Assembly: GCA_001566295.1 (NCBI GenBank)
Contig: KQ964246.1
Span: 248,001-312,000 of the forward strand
Length of the DNA: 64,000 nt
DNA from: Microdochium bolleyi
Lineage: Eukaryota; Ascomycota; Sordariomycetes; Xylariales; Microdochiaceae
Reading direction: 5' to 3'
Shown: positions 12,048-24,200 of the stretch, piece after piece
Layout: each line of letters starts with the position of its first letter
Position numbering within the stretch: the stretch's first letter is position 1
The notes under the pieces: generated by a model
Database searches by the model: none
Told to the model about the DNA's origin: nothing
Seen by the model: only the letters and a program-made list of their open reading frames with translations
Made by a program: the position numbers and the translations under genes

Positions 12048-13908
12048 CTAGCGCAACTCGTTCGACCCGTGCTGGCCGGCGATGTTGTCGTGGTGGGCGG
12101 TGCCCTCGTCGTCCTTCTCGCCCACGGGCGAGCCGTCGCTGCCGCGCTTGCCGCCGCCCAAGACACCAGGACCAGAGACGCTCTGGCGCTGGGTCCATGT
12201 GGACGAGGGCTTCCAGTGCTTGGACTTGCTGGCCTTGGAGACCTCGTTGTAGAGCTCGTCGACCTCCTCGAGCGTCCAGCCCTTGGTCTCGTAGATGAAG
12301 AACCAGACGAAGGCAATGCAGACGAAGCAGCAGGCGAACCAGATGAAGAAGATCTTGGACTGCAGGTTGGCGTAGCCCGCACCGTAGTTGACGAGGTAGG
12401 GGGTGGCGTATGCAATGGCCCAGTTGAGCAGCCAGTTGGTGGCAGTGGTGATGCCGAGAGAGGTGGCACGGGTCTTGAGAGGGAAGATCTCGCCCGTGAC
12501 GACCCAAGCGAGAGGGCCCCAGGTGGAGGCGAAGAAGAAGATGTAGATACAGACAAAGGCAATGCCAGCCTTCTGGGCGGCGACATTGTAGACGATGATA
12601 TTGCCGGCGGCGTCCTGGCCGGTGGTCAACGTGCCCAGCATGGCTACGAGGAACTGGCTGACGCACATGCCGATGGCACCCCAGAAGAGCAGGGGGCGGC
12701 GACCGAACTTGTCAATGGCGTACAGACCAGGGAGGGTAGAGACGACATTGATGCATGATGTGATCATCTGAATGGTGAAGGCGTCCTGAATGCCAGAGTT
12801 CTTGAAGTACTGAGTACCGTAGTAGAAGATGAAGTTGACACCTGCAGAAGACGTGTCAGTAACAAAATTTCTCTGAAGACGTGTTACTTCATAAAATGCG
12901 GATGCTTACCAGTCAGTTGCTGCAGAGCCTGAAGAGCCATACCCGTCAACTGGCGCTTCAGAATAGGAGGGCGGAAGCAATCGAGAACGCTCGCCTTCGC
13001 CATGCTCATCTCGTAATCGTGGTTGGCCTGGATCTCGGCCAGCTCGGCTTGGATGGACGGGTGGTCAGGGGCGAGGCGACGAAGTTTCGAGAGAGACTGG
13101 GCAGCCTTGTCATGCTTGCCGCGCTTGATCAAGTATCGTGGAGTTTCGGGTAGGAAGAGAAGGCCCACGACAAGAATGATAGCCCACGCAAACTGGACCG
13201 CGATCGGAATGCGGTAGGAGCCTGTGTCATCGCGATCCTTGGTGGCGTAGTCGACAATGGCTGCAAGGAGCAGACCGATGGTGATGGCGAGCTGATAGGC
13301 ACCGACAATGGCACCGCGAATCCACTTCGGCGCGGTCTCACTTTGGTAGAGAGGCACTGAGTCACCGTTAGTAAGAGCAGCCGACGAACTTAGGGTGTTG
13401 TCCACATACCTTGAGCGGAGAGAAGACCGACACCGAGACCGGCAAAGAATCTACCAGCCAGGAACAGCGGGAGTGCAGTAGCGGCAGTCTGAAGGATGAC
13501 ACCGAGGGTGAAAACAGTGCAGGAGAAGATGAGGCCCAGCCGGCGACCAATCTTATCGGAAATGTAGCCCGAGCCAAGAGCACCGAAGAAGGTTCCGGCC
13601 GAGAGGATAGAGACAATGGCCGACGTCTCCGAAGGCGAGACATCGAGCTCGTTCTGGGTGTTGCGATAGCCTGTGGAGAACAGTCTCTGCCAGTAGGGCA
13701 TGGCAAGAATGCCAGAGATGGTTCCCGTGTCATAACTACATGAGCATTGTCAGCAAGCTGTCTTCGCATGCGGTAACGGTTGTGTTGGAGTTTCCTACCC
13801 GAAAAGCACACCGCCGAAGGCTACGAAGAAGCCAACGACGATGGCGGGCCATGCTTTGCCCTCGACATGTTCGGGCTTGCTCAACGACAAGCGTCGAACG
13901 GCAGACAT
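12048..13908 (-). CDS. MFS sugar porter, hexose/glucose transporter type
   Basis: Exons (minus) are 13908-13799, 13735-13410, 13356-12910 and 12841-12048, giving 558 residues with all phases consistent. It is a sugar porter (MFS, HXT-like) with 12 predicted membrane segments, acting at the plasma membrane to take up hexoses, probably by proton symport. Visible family marks are FGYDTGTISGIL in TM1, the GRR loop after TM2 (SDKIGRRLG), PETPRYLIKRG before the central loop, QQLTGVNFIFYYG in TM7, FGRRPLLFWG after TM8 and YETKGWTLEEVDELY at the end of TM12. The cytosolic tail is Gly/Ser/His-rich. The overall pattern matches fungal glucose transporters such as Neurospora HGT-1 or Aspergillus Mst proteins. 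Substrate and affinity cannot be read from sequence. A TATA-like box lies about 150 bp upstream. Confidence 0.92.
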
Positions 13909-14059
13909 GGTGAGAAAAGCTTGAGGCCTCCGCGGCGAAGGTCAGTGAAGGATATCGGTAAGGTTCGAGGTGGTTGTCTCCGATGAGCTCTCCTGGGAAT
14001 CGTGAGGGGATGAATTCTTTAGAGTTTTACTGAACGAAGGGACAGGGGATATCGACCTT

Positions 14060-14067
14060 CTTATATG
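14060..14067 (-). promoter_or_regulatory. TATA-like box of the sugar transporter
   Basis: On the minus strand the sequence reads GGCATATAAGAAGG, about 150 bp upstream of the transporter ATG at 13908. Position and sequence fit a TATA element, which is common in regulated sugar-transporter promoters. Inferred from sequence only. Confidence 0.45.
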
Positions 14068-16067
14068 CCGCCTCCACGAGGAGGGTAGCCCTCGAGCACA
14101 CCTGACCAGGGCAAGACACCACACTCCCCAGCTCCAGCTTTCCCCAGGGGGTCTCCGCACATGGAAGGTGCGAAACCTATTTCCCCTCTCTTTCTTCTTG
14201 TTGTCCCGCATTGGGCTCCGCATTTGAGCATCCGAGCTACAGAGCCAATGATGCGACGCTGTACTCGGGCTCCCAGTGACTGGCGTCGTGGACCCCGAAC
14301 CCCCCCAGATCCAAGCTCTGGAGTAGCCTGGAGCCGACCCATCGGCCTGGACGCATGATACTAAGACGTGGACCACGCCATAGGTGCTGAAGCTCTAGGA
14401 TGTCCGCTTTTTTCCACGGCTCCAGACTGGGATAGGAGGACCGAGGATTTCGGCGGACGGGCCGATTATTGCCACGATCTGACAAGCACCTGCAGGCTAG
14501 CGTTTGAGCCCACCACCTCTGGCTGCATCTCTGTCTCGAGCAGAGTTCGTGCAGGTGGGCACGAGACCAGACCATACAGATCGCCCCTCTCCGCAAGGCT
14601 AGGCACAACCTGATGTTTTGCTTTGGGTCCTGGTCGCAGAATGCATCACTTCTGGAGAGAACCATGCCTGAAATGCCGCAGTGAGTACGGGAAGCACTGA
14701 AGCACACATAATTCAAGCACAAAGAGCGGTGGACGGCAGCCACTCACTCGTCAACAGCAGCAGACTTGGTCAGGACGAATCATTTGTGGTCAACAGGCCC
14801 AACAGGCGTGACAGGCTCCAGCACTGGGGAGCTCTGACAAAGTCCGCCACAGGACGTGACCATGATATCATGGAAGGACGCAAGTGCCGGGAGCTAAGCA
14901 CGGGTTTGGGCCCATGAACGAGCAGGGGCTGCTGGTCGCCAGGCCAATAGAGGTTGCTGCTATGTGGAGTGTCGAGCCTGGCGTCCCCAGGCATGGTTGC
15001 ATGTTCCCACCATCAAACTTTGGGGATCAGAGTTTCCAGCTGAGGTCGCTTAGCACTGGCGTCGACGCAGGCTGCGGCAGGGGCTTGCGGCGGGGCCAAT
15101 CGTGCTTCAGCCTCCATCGTTAGTTACGTAGGCTGAGCTGTCGGAGGTCCATTGCGAAGGTCCTTGCCAAGTCGCAGGAGCTCGAGGCCAGTCGAGCTTG
15201 GTGCCAGGCAGGAAGCTTGCCGCCGATGATCCGGGGTAGACGATCTGATCTGGACGTGAGGAATGTGGGTTCGCAGTGGAAGCTTGAACCGAGGTCATCA
15301 GGTCAACCACAGCCGAATGCGTCATAACTAGACTGTCTCGGGGCGCTGGAATCCACACCAGACGCCTGCGAGCGTGATACATTCTTTGCTCAGGCCATGG
15401 CCATGCTCGTATGGCAGGCAGTCTCGGCAGGATGGGACGACTGCTGAGTCGAACGGCCGAGCAGAGGAGTGCATGGGCTGACGCGACCGTTGCTAGTGCT
15501 GTCGAGGGCCCCCGGGCGCAAGGTGGTTTCTCGGCGTAATGATGGGGACTGAAGCGGGCGGGCGAGCAGGGCGCCAAGGTGGCTGGCGAGCTCGGTGGTG
15601 GTGTCTGGGCCATTCAAGTGCTGTGAGCGGCCAAGGTGTCGAGGGTGTGTGTGTGTGTGGGCGCACAATCGCTCGTTGGAATCGAGGCCGGCAAGTCCGG
15701 CCAATACTGTCGGACCGACATCCTGCAGCACATGGAGCCACCCAGACCACAGGAGATGAGGATCTACGGGCTGCGACAATGAGACTCGACTTGACTTGAG
15801 ATGGGCAGGCTCGCCGGCTGTGATTTGGGGCCATGGTCGACAAGAAGACGGGAGGCGATGAACCTCTGTAGTCTTGTTTGCTTGCGGCAGGCGGATCAGG
15901 CCAAAGCCGTCGTCGCGACAAGCAAAGCCAAGCGTGGGCGCCAAGGCGGTGGCAGCGGAAGACAGCGTCGAGCGTGAATGGGGATCCACTGATGAGCAGC
16001 CCTGGCGGCGAGAAATGGGGAGTCTGCGAGCACCTGACAATGACGCTGGGGGCGTCTCAGGGGCAAT

Positions 16068-16136
16068 GGGGGAAGGGGGAGGGGGGAGGGTGGAAGGGGA
16101 CAGGGCAGGGGAAGAGGGGCGCGCCGGGGGTGGGCA
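16068..16136 (+). repeat. G-rich purine tract, G-quadruplex candidate
   Basis: The plus strand carries many runs of four to six G separated by one to a few bases (for example GGGGGAAGGGGGAGGGGGGA). This satisfies the usual G3+N1-7 pattern several times over. It lies about 230-300 bp upstream of the RFT1 ATG, on the RFT1 coding strand. Confidence 0.6.
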
Positions 16137-16275
16137 TTCCCCGCACGACAGAGGAACGTGGCCCCACCCCAGAGCTGGGGCACTCTCGTGAGCAATTCTC
16201 GCAACGGGCCTGCCGGCTCGGTGTGGCAGCAGCCACAGCACCGGGTGCACCACGCCAGAGACAGCGACCATCCGA

Positions 16276-16299
16276 CCACGCCCACGCCCACGCCCACGC
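16276..16299 (+). repeat. Four tandem CCACGC hexamers in the RFT1 leader
   Basis: Four perfect copies of CCACGC lie about 65-90 bp before the RFT1 start codon, probably in the 5' UTR. This is a simple-sequence repeat with no known role here. Confidence 0.7.
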
Positions 16300-16362
16300 C
16301 CGCGCACACGTCCTCGCCTGCCGCTCGGCTGGTCTCGACCGACTGCGCACGCCCTCGTCGAC

Positions 16363-18160
16363 ATGGCTGCGTCCCCCGCGAAGCCCTCCGCCGACAGTGC
16401 GGCTGTCCGCGGTGCCTCCCTGCTCATCCTGCTCCAGATCCTCTCCCGCGCCGTCACCTTCATCGCCAACCAGCTGCTCCTCCGCTTCCTCACGGCCCAG
16501 CTGCTCGGTGTCGCCACCCAGCTCGAGGTCTACTATCTCTCGGTCCTCTTCTTTGCCCGAGAAAGTCTTCGTGTCGCCATCCAGCGTCAGGCCACCGGTC
16601 ATCACGCGCCCGGCAGCTCACAGCACCCCTCGACCCGCGGCAGCCAGGCTGTCGTCAACATCGCTCACCTCTCTCTCCTCCTCGGCCTCGCCACTTCTGC
16701 CGGGCTCGGCTGGGCCTACTTGTCTGCCGTCGACCAGGCCACCGCCGCGACACCGTACCTCGACACCGCCCTGCGCATCTACGGCTTCGCTGCCATTGTT
16801 GAGCTGCTGTCCGAGCCTGCCTTCGTTGCCCTACAGCACCGCCTCCGCTTCGGTCCTCGTGCTGTCGCCGAGTCGAGCGCGACCTTTCTACGATGTCTTT
16901 CGACCTTCGCAGCGGCCAACTGGGCCTGGCGGAGCGGCATTGAGCTTGGCGTGCTGCCGTTCGCCGTTGGCCAGCTCGCCTACGGTATCGGCCTGCTTGG
17001 CATATACACCTGGTACGGCACTCAGCTGGCTTCGGCCGAGGGCTTCTCTCTTCTGCCGAAGGCGCCCGGAAAGCCTGAGGTGGTGTCCGACAAGGTCAGC
17101 AGCGACAAACACGATGGCCAAGCACAAGATGCTGAGAAGTTTGCCCTGGGCTACTTCTACAAGCCAACGTTGCACCTCGCATCGAGCATGATGGCACAGT
17201 CTCTAGTGAAGCATCTACTCACGCAGGGCGACACGTTCCTCGTGTCTATCTTCTCGTCGCCGCAGTCACAGGGCGTCTATGCGCTTGCGAACAACTATGG
17301 CTCGTTACTCGCCCGTCTCGTGTTCCAGCCCATCGAGGAGAGCAGCCGGAACTACTTTAGCAAGCTGTTGTCCACAAGTGACGCTCAGGCCAATCCCCCC
17401 AAATCGTCCGTGGAGAAGGCACGCACCGATCTACAGTCTCTCATGAAGTTCTACGCTCTCCTCAGTATCGTCGTGACCACAGTCGGTCCATATGCCGCCC
17501 CATTGCTGGTCCAGATCATAGCCGGCACCCGTTGGTCTTCAAGCGGCGCCGGCAAGACCCTAGCCGTCTACTGCTTGTACATCCCCCTTCTCGCCGTCAA
17601 CGGGATCACCGAGGCTTTCGTCTCGTCCGTGGCCACAGAGGGCCAAGTGCACCGGCAGAGCATCTGGATGGGTGCTTTCAGCGTCGCCTTCGCCCTCGCG
17701 GGCTTCGTGTCCTTGCGCGTCCTGCAGCTCGGCGCTGCGGGCCTGGTCTGCGCCAACGGCATCAACATGCTCTGCCGCGTGGTCTGGAGCGCGTCGTTCA
17801 TCTCGCAGTACTTCCGCGCCAATGATGTCCCTTTTCAGTGGCACGGTATCCTGCCCAAGGGGATGGGACCGCACGTCGTCGGCGCCGCGGTGATGTGGGG
17901 CGTGCTCAACAGGTTCGGCATCGTCCTCGGTGCTGTCTCGCCGCACGTCTTCAAGGATCTGCTGGTCGTCGGCGCCGCTGCGGTGCCGTACGTCGCGATG
18001 CTGTAAGTGAACTTCTACCTCTCTGTGCGACAGACTTGCATTGCGCAAGCACCTTTGTTCGGGCATTGCTAACATTTTTCCTCTTCTCCTCTGCAGAGCA
18101 TTCACCGAGCGCCAATATCTTATCCAGTCGTACCAGTCTTTGCGGGGCAAGCGTGCATAA
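16363..18160 (+). CDS. RFT1: RFT1, ER membrane protein of dolichol-linked oligosaccharide assembly
   Basis: Exons are 16363-18002 and 18097-18160 (94-nt intron, GTAAGT donor, CTGCAG acceptor), giving 567 residues, close to the yeast protein (574). RFT1 acts in the ER membrane in N-glycosylation, at the step in which Man5GlcNAc2-PP-dolichol is moved to or used on the lumenal side; whether it is itself the flippase is debated. The sequence is polytopic, with about 12-14 hydrophobic segments and a MurJ/MOP-like pattern. The family N-terminus is clear: RGASLLILLQILSRAVTFIA followed by NQLLLRFLT and QLEVYYLSVLFFARESLR. The KPTLHLASSMMAQSLVKHLL and QGDTFLV block also matches the family. The last exon encodes only about 21 residues (FTERQYLIQSYQSLRGKRA). 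The start at 16363 gives the conserved N-terminus; upstream frames do not. Confidence 0.95.
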
Positions 18161-18750
18161 AGAAAGAGGCTCGTGGATATTGGTGGTCCTGTACATATCC
18201 TGATGGGAAAAAATGTACATCACCCCCCCAAGAACTATACCAGAGAGAATATAGCATCATAGACTTTGCTCATATGCGATGACCGAACCATGTGTCCAAT
18301 GAAAGTTGAGTTGCCCTCATTCTCTTCTCCCGTTATTTGCCAAGAGTACGCACGCCTCCGGCTACAACTGCTTCCCTGTCCTATCCGACTTCGCCGCTGT
18401 GAGTTCACAAGTCTGAGTGACCAAGAGGTCCTGTATCGGGTGTAGATGAAATCAGCTACGCATTGCCTGTTCTAAGCACACCGCTTATAAGTTTGACAGT
18501 TCTGCTCATTGCGGCTTTTTCAAAGCCAAGTCCAAAACTACGATAGTGACAATCATCCTCTACATTCTTGCAGCCATGGAAGACAAAACCTTGTCCATGC
18601 CAAAGATCCCTTCAGAAAGAATTCCCTTTAAATTGCGAAAAGCAAAGAAATATGTACATACACGTCATCGCTATAACCTTTTTCTCGTATCCCTGCACAA
18701 TTTCTCTCTCTCTCTCTCTATCTCTGCTTTCTGCACCGTCTAGCTCTCTC
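18161..18750. other. Convergent 3' intergenic region RFT1/DBP3
   Basis: This 590-bp spacer lies between two stop codons. It is A/T-richer than the flanking exons, as expected for 3' UTRs and polyadenylation sites, and holds a (TC)n run at about 18702-18719. No gene seen. Confidence 0.6.
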
Positions 18751-20643
18751 TTAGTCAAACGTGATCTTGGTGCCCTTCTTGCTCATGTCCACGTCCTTGA
18801 AGAACGCGCCGTACGTGCCGTGGGCCTTCTTCTTGACCGTCGTGCCGAACTTGAGGAGCTCGTCGGGCACGGGCTGGCCCGCCGACTTGAGGATGTTGAT
18901 GAGCTCGCCCGAGTGCGACTTGTCGTGCTCGGTGAAGAGCGTGATCGCGCGGCCCGTCTTGCCCGCGCGGCCCGTGCGGCCGATGCGGTGGACGTAGTCC
19001 TCGATCGTGAGGGGGAACTGGTTTTCAGTGTGTTAGACAAAGGGTAGAAGAAGTAAGGTGTAGTGGAGAGGGGATGAACTTACAGTGCAGTTAATGACCA
19101 GCTTGACCTCCGGGATATCCAGCCCGCGTGCGGCAACATCCGTCGCCACGAGCACGGGGGTCTGGCCCGTCTTGAACGCCTCCAGACTCCGTGTGCGCTG
19201 CTCCTGCCGCAGGTCACCGTGGATGCCGCCGACGCTGAGCCCGCGCTGCTGCAGGAACTGCTCGACGCGCGTGGCCTCCTTCTTGTACAGGCAGAACACG
19301 AGGACGCGCTCGTTGCGCGGCTCGGCCTTGAGCAGAGCCAGCAGGCGCTGCTCCTTGCCCCTCGGGTCGACGACCTCGACGCGCTGCTCGATGCGCGAGT
19401 TGGCCTGCAGGTCGCCGCTCGCGTTGCCGCCGATCTGGATCTTGACGGGCGACACCATGAACGTGGAGGCCAGGGCCTGCACGCTCTGCGGCCACGTCGC
19501 CGTGTACATGAGCGTCTGCCTGTTCTCCTTGGTGGGCGCACACGACAGGATGCGCTTGATGTCGTCCTCGAAGCCCTTGTCGAGCATGCGGTCCGCCTCG
19601 TCGAGCACGACGAACTGCGCGCCCTCGAGCTTGGCCGTGCCCTCCTCGATGAAGTCCTTCAGCCGGCCCGGCGTCGCGACGATGATGTCCGCCCGGCGCA
19701 GCTGCGTGCGCTGGTCGTCCTTGGAGGCGCCACCGTAGATGCAGACCGTCTTCAGGCCGACAAGCGCGCCCAGGGTGGTGAGCTGCTCGCTCGTCTGCAT
19801 CGCCAGCTCGCGGGTGGGCGAGACCACGACAGCGCGTATCCGCGAGTTGAAGCCCGGGCGCTCCTGCTTGGGCATGCCGAGGACCGCATTGATGAGCGGG
19901 ACGCCGAAGCCGAGGGTCTTGCCGGAACCGGTCTCGGCGACACCAACAATGTCGCGGCCGGAGAGGCCGAAGGGCCAAGAGGCGGCCTGGATTGGCGTCG
20001 GGCTCTTGAAGGCCTTGAACGGGTTCTTGGCGACGAGGGCGGTTTTGGGGAGGTGCGAGAACTCGGTGATCGGGCGGAGTGTGTTGGAATTCGGCGACAG
20101 CGGGTCGGTGATGACAATCTCCTGCTTGCTGAGGAAGGCATCGATCTCGGACTGCGGGACTGCTGACAGCGCGGCGGACTGCTCGTACTTGGTCGAGGCC
20201 GGGGCAGCAGCCGAGTCTTCGCCGGCGTTGGCAGTCTCGGCCTCTGTGGTCTCAGCGGCCTTGCGCTTCTTGTCCTTCTTCTCCTTCTTGTCCTTCTTGC
20301 TCTTTTTCTTGGGCTCCTCAGAGTCTACCACCATCGCGTCGTCCTCCGCCTCCACCGCAGCGGCAGGGGTAGCCTCGGCATCCTCAGCCTCGGCAGCAGC
20401 CTTGCGCTTCTTCTCCTTCTTCTCTTTCTTGCTCTTCTTGTCCTTCTTCGTCTCGACGACCTCACCGTCCGTGGTCACCGGCGTGCTGGCGGTCTCCGTG
20501 TCGACAGGTGTGGGTAGGGCGGCTGCGGCGGCGGGCTTTTTCTCCTTCTTCTCTTTCTTGTCCTTCTTGGACTTCTTGTGCGAGAGGGCGCTGTTGTCGT
20601 TGACCTCGACGTCCTCGACGTCCTCGAGCGTACGCTTCGACAT
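18751..20643 (-). CDS. DBP3: DEAD-box ATP-dependent RNA helicase DBP3
   Basis: Exons (minus) are 20643-19084 and 19017-18751 (66-nt intron), giving 608 residues. DBP3 is a nucleolar RNA helicase of the 60S pre-ribosome pathway. The N-terminal about 150 residues carry repeated Lys-rich blocks (KKSKKDKKEKKEKK type) alternating with acidic Ala-rich stretches, typical of DBP3. The helicase core follows: a Q-motif region (FKAFKSPTPIQAASWPFGL), motif I AETGSGKT (about 232-239), PTRELAMQ, motif II DEAD in VVLDEADRMLD (about 346-349), motif III as TAT in MYTATWPQ (Dbp3 and Dbp2-like rather than SAT), motif V ARGLDIPEVK and motif VI HRIGRTGRAGKTGRA, which the second exon supplies. The intron falls between the INCT and FPLTIEDYVHRIGR sequences. 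The basic tail and the TAT motif favour DBP3 over other DEAD-box proteins. Confidence 0.93.
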
Positions 20644-21261
20644 GGCGGCGGGTGTGTATTCAATGCTGGGGGCCGGCTCCTATATGCCGAATTGTGGACA
20701 GAAGAGGGCCAGGAAAGAACGAAGCGTTCCTGGGAGTCTACTAGGAAAATGAAGGACACAGGGCTGTCCAGGTGGGGCTTCAGCAAGGCGCCTCCCAGAA
20801 CAAAAGAAAAAGTCCAGAGGGAAAAAAAAGTCGGAGGCGCGCGCATGATAAGACGACCCGATAAGCCCCAAAAGCCGGGCGTTCCACCCGAGCGGATGAA
20901 AGTGGGTCTCGCTCTACACTCTCCACAAGGGTCTTCCGGAACCCTGCACCTATCGATGTTTGTGAACGCAGGTGGTGAGCCTCTAGAAATTCACCTGGAT
21001 TTCAACGACCATTTCGGCTCTTCGCAGATGAGTTCTTTCATAGATTGATGTATCAAGACTAAGTGGCGTTGATCGAGAGAGCCTGGTATTGGCCTGGATG
21101 ATCACTAAGTGGGACCTTATCTATGTACTGTTACAACGAGTATGAGTTGCGAAGCCGTCCGGTGCCCCTAAAGTTGGAATAGGTAAACCTCGGTACTTGC
21201 TGAGGAACCTGTCCTTACAACGACATTCTTGACTCTTTCCAGTCAACCCATCCCAGAATCC
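20644..21261. other. Intergenic, DBP3 upstream region and ABCC 3' end
   Basis: This 618-bp spacer lies between the DBP3 start and the ABCC stop. It contains a CATATAGG element about 35-40 bp upstream of the DBP3 ATG on the minus strand, and an A-run near 20820. No gene seen. Confidence 0.55.
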
Positions 21262-24200
21262 CTATAATTGGGAGTCGATTTCAGTCTTCTCCGCGCTAGG
21301 GCCAGCGCCGTCACCAGCAACACCACGACCACCGCCATCGCCAATCCCTCTCCCACCTTCATAAAGCGCCTTGAACGCAGAACCCGGCGTATCGAGCAAG
21401 ACCTTTGGCTCGTCATACTCGACGAGCTTCCCTGCGTCCAGCACCGCGATCCGGTCAAAGTCCAGCACAGACTCGAGCTCGTGGGCGATGGCGATGATGG
21501 TCCACCCGCTGAACCACTCCCGGAGGACATCGTAGACGATGGTGCTGGACTCCTCGTTGAGGCTGCTCGTGAACTCGTCCAGTATCAGTACTTTGCTCCT
21601 TCGCAGCATCGCCCGCGCAAATACCAGCAACTGCGCCTCGCCCTGCGACAGGCTCGCCTCGTCGCTGACCACGCCATCAAGCCCGCCGCGCGTCTGCAGC
21701 TTGCCCCAGAGGCGGACTTTGCGGAGCACGTCAATGATTTCCTCGTCAGAAGTCGCCACGCCGTCTGGGTCGACGTTGAGCCGAACTGTCCCGCCGAAGA
21801 TGTATGCATCCTGAGGCACCGCAACCAGGCTCTTGCGGACGTGGTCGTGCGGGACGGTTGCGATGTCGACGCCGTCGACCGTGATGGAGCCGTACTTTGC
21901 GTCGAGCATGCGGAGAAGACACATGGTCAGGGAGCTCTTGCCGCTGGGAATGGCATGTAGGTCAGTTATTGCTCCTGTTGCTTGTAGAAGAAGAACAGGG
22001 ATAGCCTTCCAGCGCAGCACATACCTTCCTGTTCGCCCGCAGATAGCAACTCGCTGCCCGGCCTGTATCGTGAAGGAGACGCTGTCTAGGACAACCCCAG
22101 TCGAGCTGGTGTAGTTGTCAGCAACCATTTTCATCCGTCTTGCGAGGTCAATGGACTTACTTGTACGCCGCAGTAAGATTCCTGATCACAACCTCGCCCT
22201 TGCTCGGCCAGTGGTCATCATCCGGTTTCTTCAGTACCACACCAGCGCCGGCGGTTGTCTCCTCAGCTTCAGTCTCGTCCGCGAAAGAGCGCACCCTCGA
22301 CACAGCACCTAGACAAACTTCAAGCATTGTCCACGAAATGACGGCCGCCTCTATTGTCCCGCTGAACATGAGGACATTGCTCAGCGCGATTCCCATGTAC
22401 CCAGGGCCGATTTGCTCGCGAAACGTCGTCACGACGATGATCAGCACGAGCGCGATCATGGCGACAATCATGTTGACCGAGAAGACAAGCCAGCGCTGCA
22501 AACAGCTGAGCAAGTAGAAGGGCCGCTGCGAATCGTTGAGGAATGCCATATTCTTGGCTTCGTACTTGTCCTGCCACTGGTAGGCGCGGATCGTCGCGAG
22601 GCCGTCGAGCGTGTTGAGCAGCTGTGAGGCGAGCGGGCCACGGTATTCGATGTCCATGAGGCGGACTTGGCGGGACGTGCGGAGGTAGAAGTGGCCGACT
22701 GCATAGCACATGATCATGATGACAGGGAGGACGGCCGCCAGATACCTGGTCGAGACAGCGATTAGAATGAGCTCCGCTATGGCGAATGCCAGGCCTGTGA
22801 AATTGCAGTCCATGTTAGCTTGAAACACTAACCACATGAGAAAGCGTTGCAGGAATTATTACCAGTGGCAACCGCAAAGCCTGTCATCGGAAGCTCCATG
22901 TCGATCAATTGAAGGTCTTGACTGAACCGGTTGACAGTAGTGCCGCTGTCAACCTTGGTGAAAAAGGACATCGGTGCTCTGTATCAGCCGGATCAGTATA
23001 AAGTTCTCAGGCAGGCGACCCGGTTTACATACTTTGCGGTGGTTCTCAGCAGAATATCGTGGAAATAGACACCAGACTTGTTGATCACGATGATCAAGAG
23101 TTGCCTGGAGGCAGTTGTCAGTACATCCCGAAGTACGAAATTCCTATGCGAACGCGACTTACCACGCCCCAAGGATAATAGACAGAGAGGCGCCGATTGT
23201 AAGAGCAAGATACACTCCCAGCCACTTGCTCAGATCTGCGTTGGGATTCACGATGTTTGATTCTCCCCACCATTTCAGCCAGATGCCTGTTTCATGGGTA
23301 CCAATGTCAGTGTTTGAAACCGGAAGTCTAGGGTGGCTAAGTTTGTCTGCAGACAGCTCTCGTCTGCATTTATCACTTACTCGGGAATGTTCCAAACCCC
23401 GCGTACCCAGCCATGGCAAACAAGAAAGTGATCAACGTGACCATGCCGACTCCACGAGCATAGAAGGCGTACATGGCCGAGTCGCCAAAACGTCGATCCC
23501 TGCCCGTATTCTCAATGGCAACAACAGGTAGAAGAAGCTGATCGTCTTGCACAGCAGAATTAGAAGAATCCTTTTTCTCCAGCTTTTCTACATTTTGGGA
23601 CGCCGCAGTGCCGTCCTCGCCAAGTCCGAGGAGTTTCGAGACTTCCTTGGCCTTGTAGAAAATCTCGGGTGCTCCTTGCGCCTCGAGTTGGCCTTTGCTG
23701 TTGAGGATAACGACCTGGTCGACTTGTTGGATGCGACGAACTACAACATACATGTCAGCAGGAGGACACAAACAGGTCAAGTACAAGACAAAACCAGGAG
23801 ATTGACTAACCATCAGAGCTGGCGAGAATGGCCGTCCTGTTGCTCGCTCGGAGTAGGCCTTTCTTCCCAAAGACTTTATGGAAGACGGAATCACCTGTGG
23901 TCATGTCGAGTCCGCTGAATACGTCATCGAGGACAAAGAACTCCTCTCGGGAGTAGAGCGCTCTTGCCAAAGCCTATAGTCCCAAATCAGTTTTCCTCTC
24001 ATGGGAGTCTTGTTGCTACCAATATGGATGGAAATCATTGCATGACAACAGGATCACTTACAACACGGTGTTTCTGCCCCCCACTCATTGCAATGCCCTT
24101 CGTCCCTACTACGGTCAGCTCGCCCTGCGGCCACATTTTGAAGTCAGCTTTTAGAGCACAGGCGTCGACGACTTGATCATAGCGAGCGGCATCAAAGTCG

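Larger units (their letters stand above)
13909..16362. other. Divergent intergenic region between the sugar transporter and RFT1
   Basis: This 2.45 kb region is the shared upstream region of two divergent genes. It holds a TATA-like box near the transporter, a GT run at about 15645-15660, a G-rich purine tract at 16068-16136 and a short CCACGC repeat just before RFT1. A minus-strand frame of 375 codons (15390-16517) runs antisense into RFT1 and has no domain, so it is treated as a shadow. No other gene is visible. Confidence 0.6.

Noticed and set aside
15390..16517. Minus-strand open frame of 375 codons
   Set aside because: Overlaps the RFT1 start antisense, is rich in Arg/Pro from GC-rich promoter DNA, and has no domain.
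19219..20752. Long plus-strand frames opposite DBP3
   Set aside because: Antisense shadows of the Lys-rich and helicase-coding exons.
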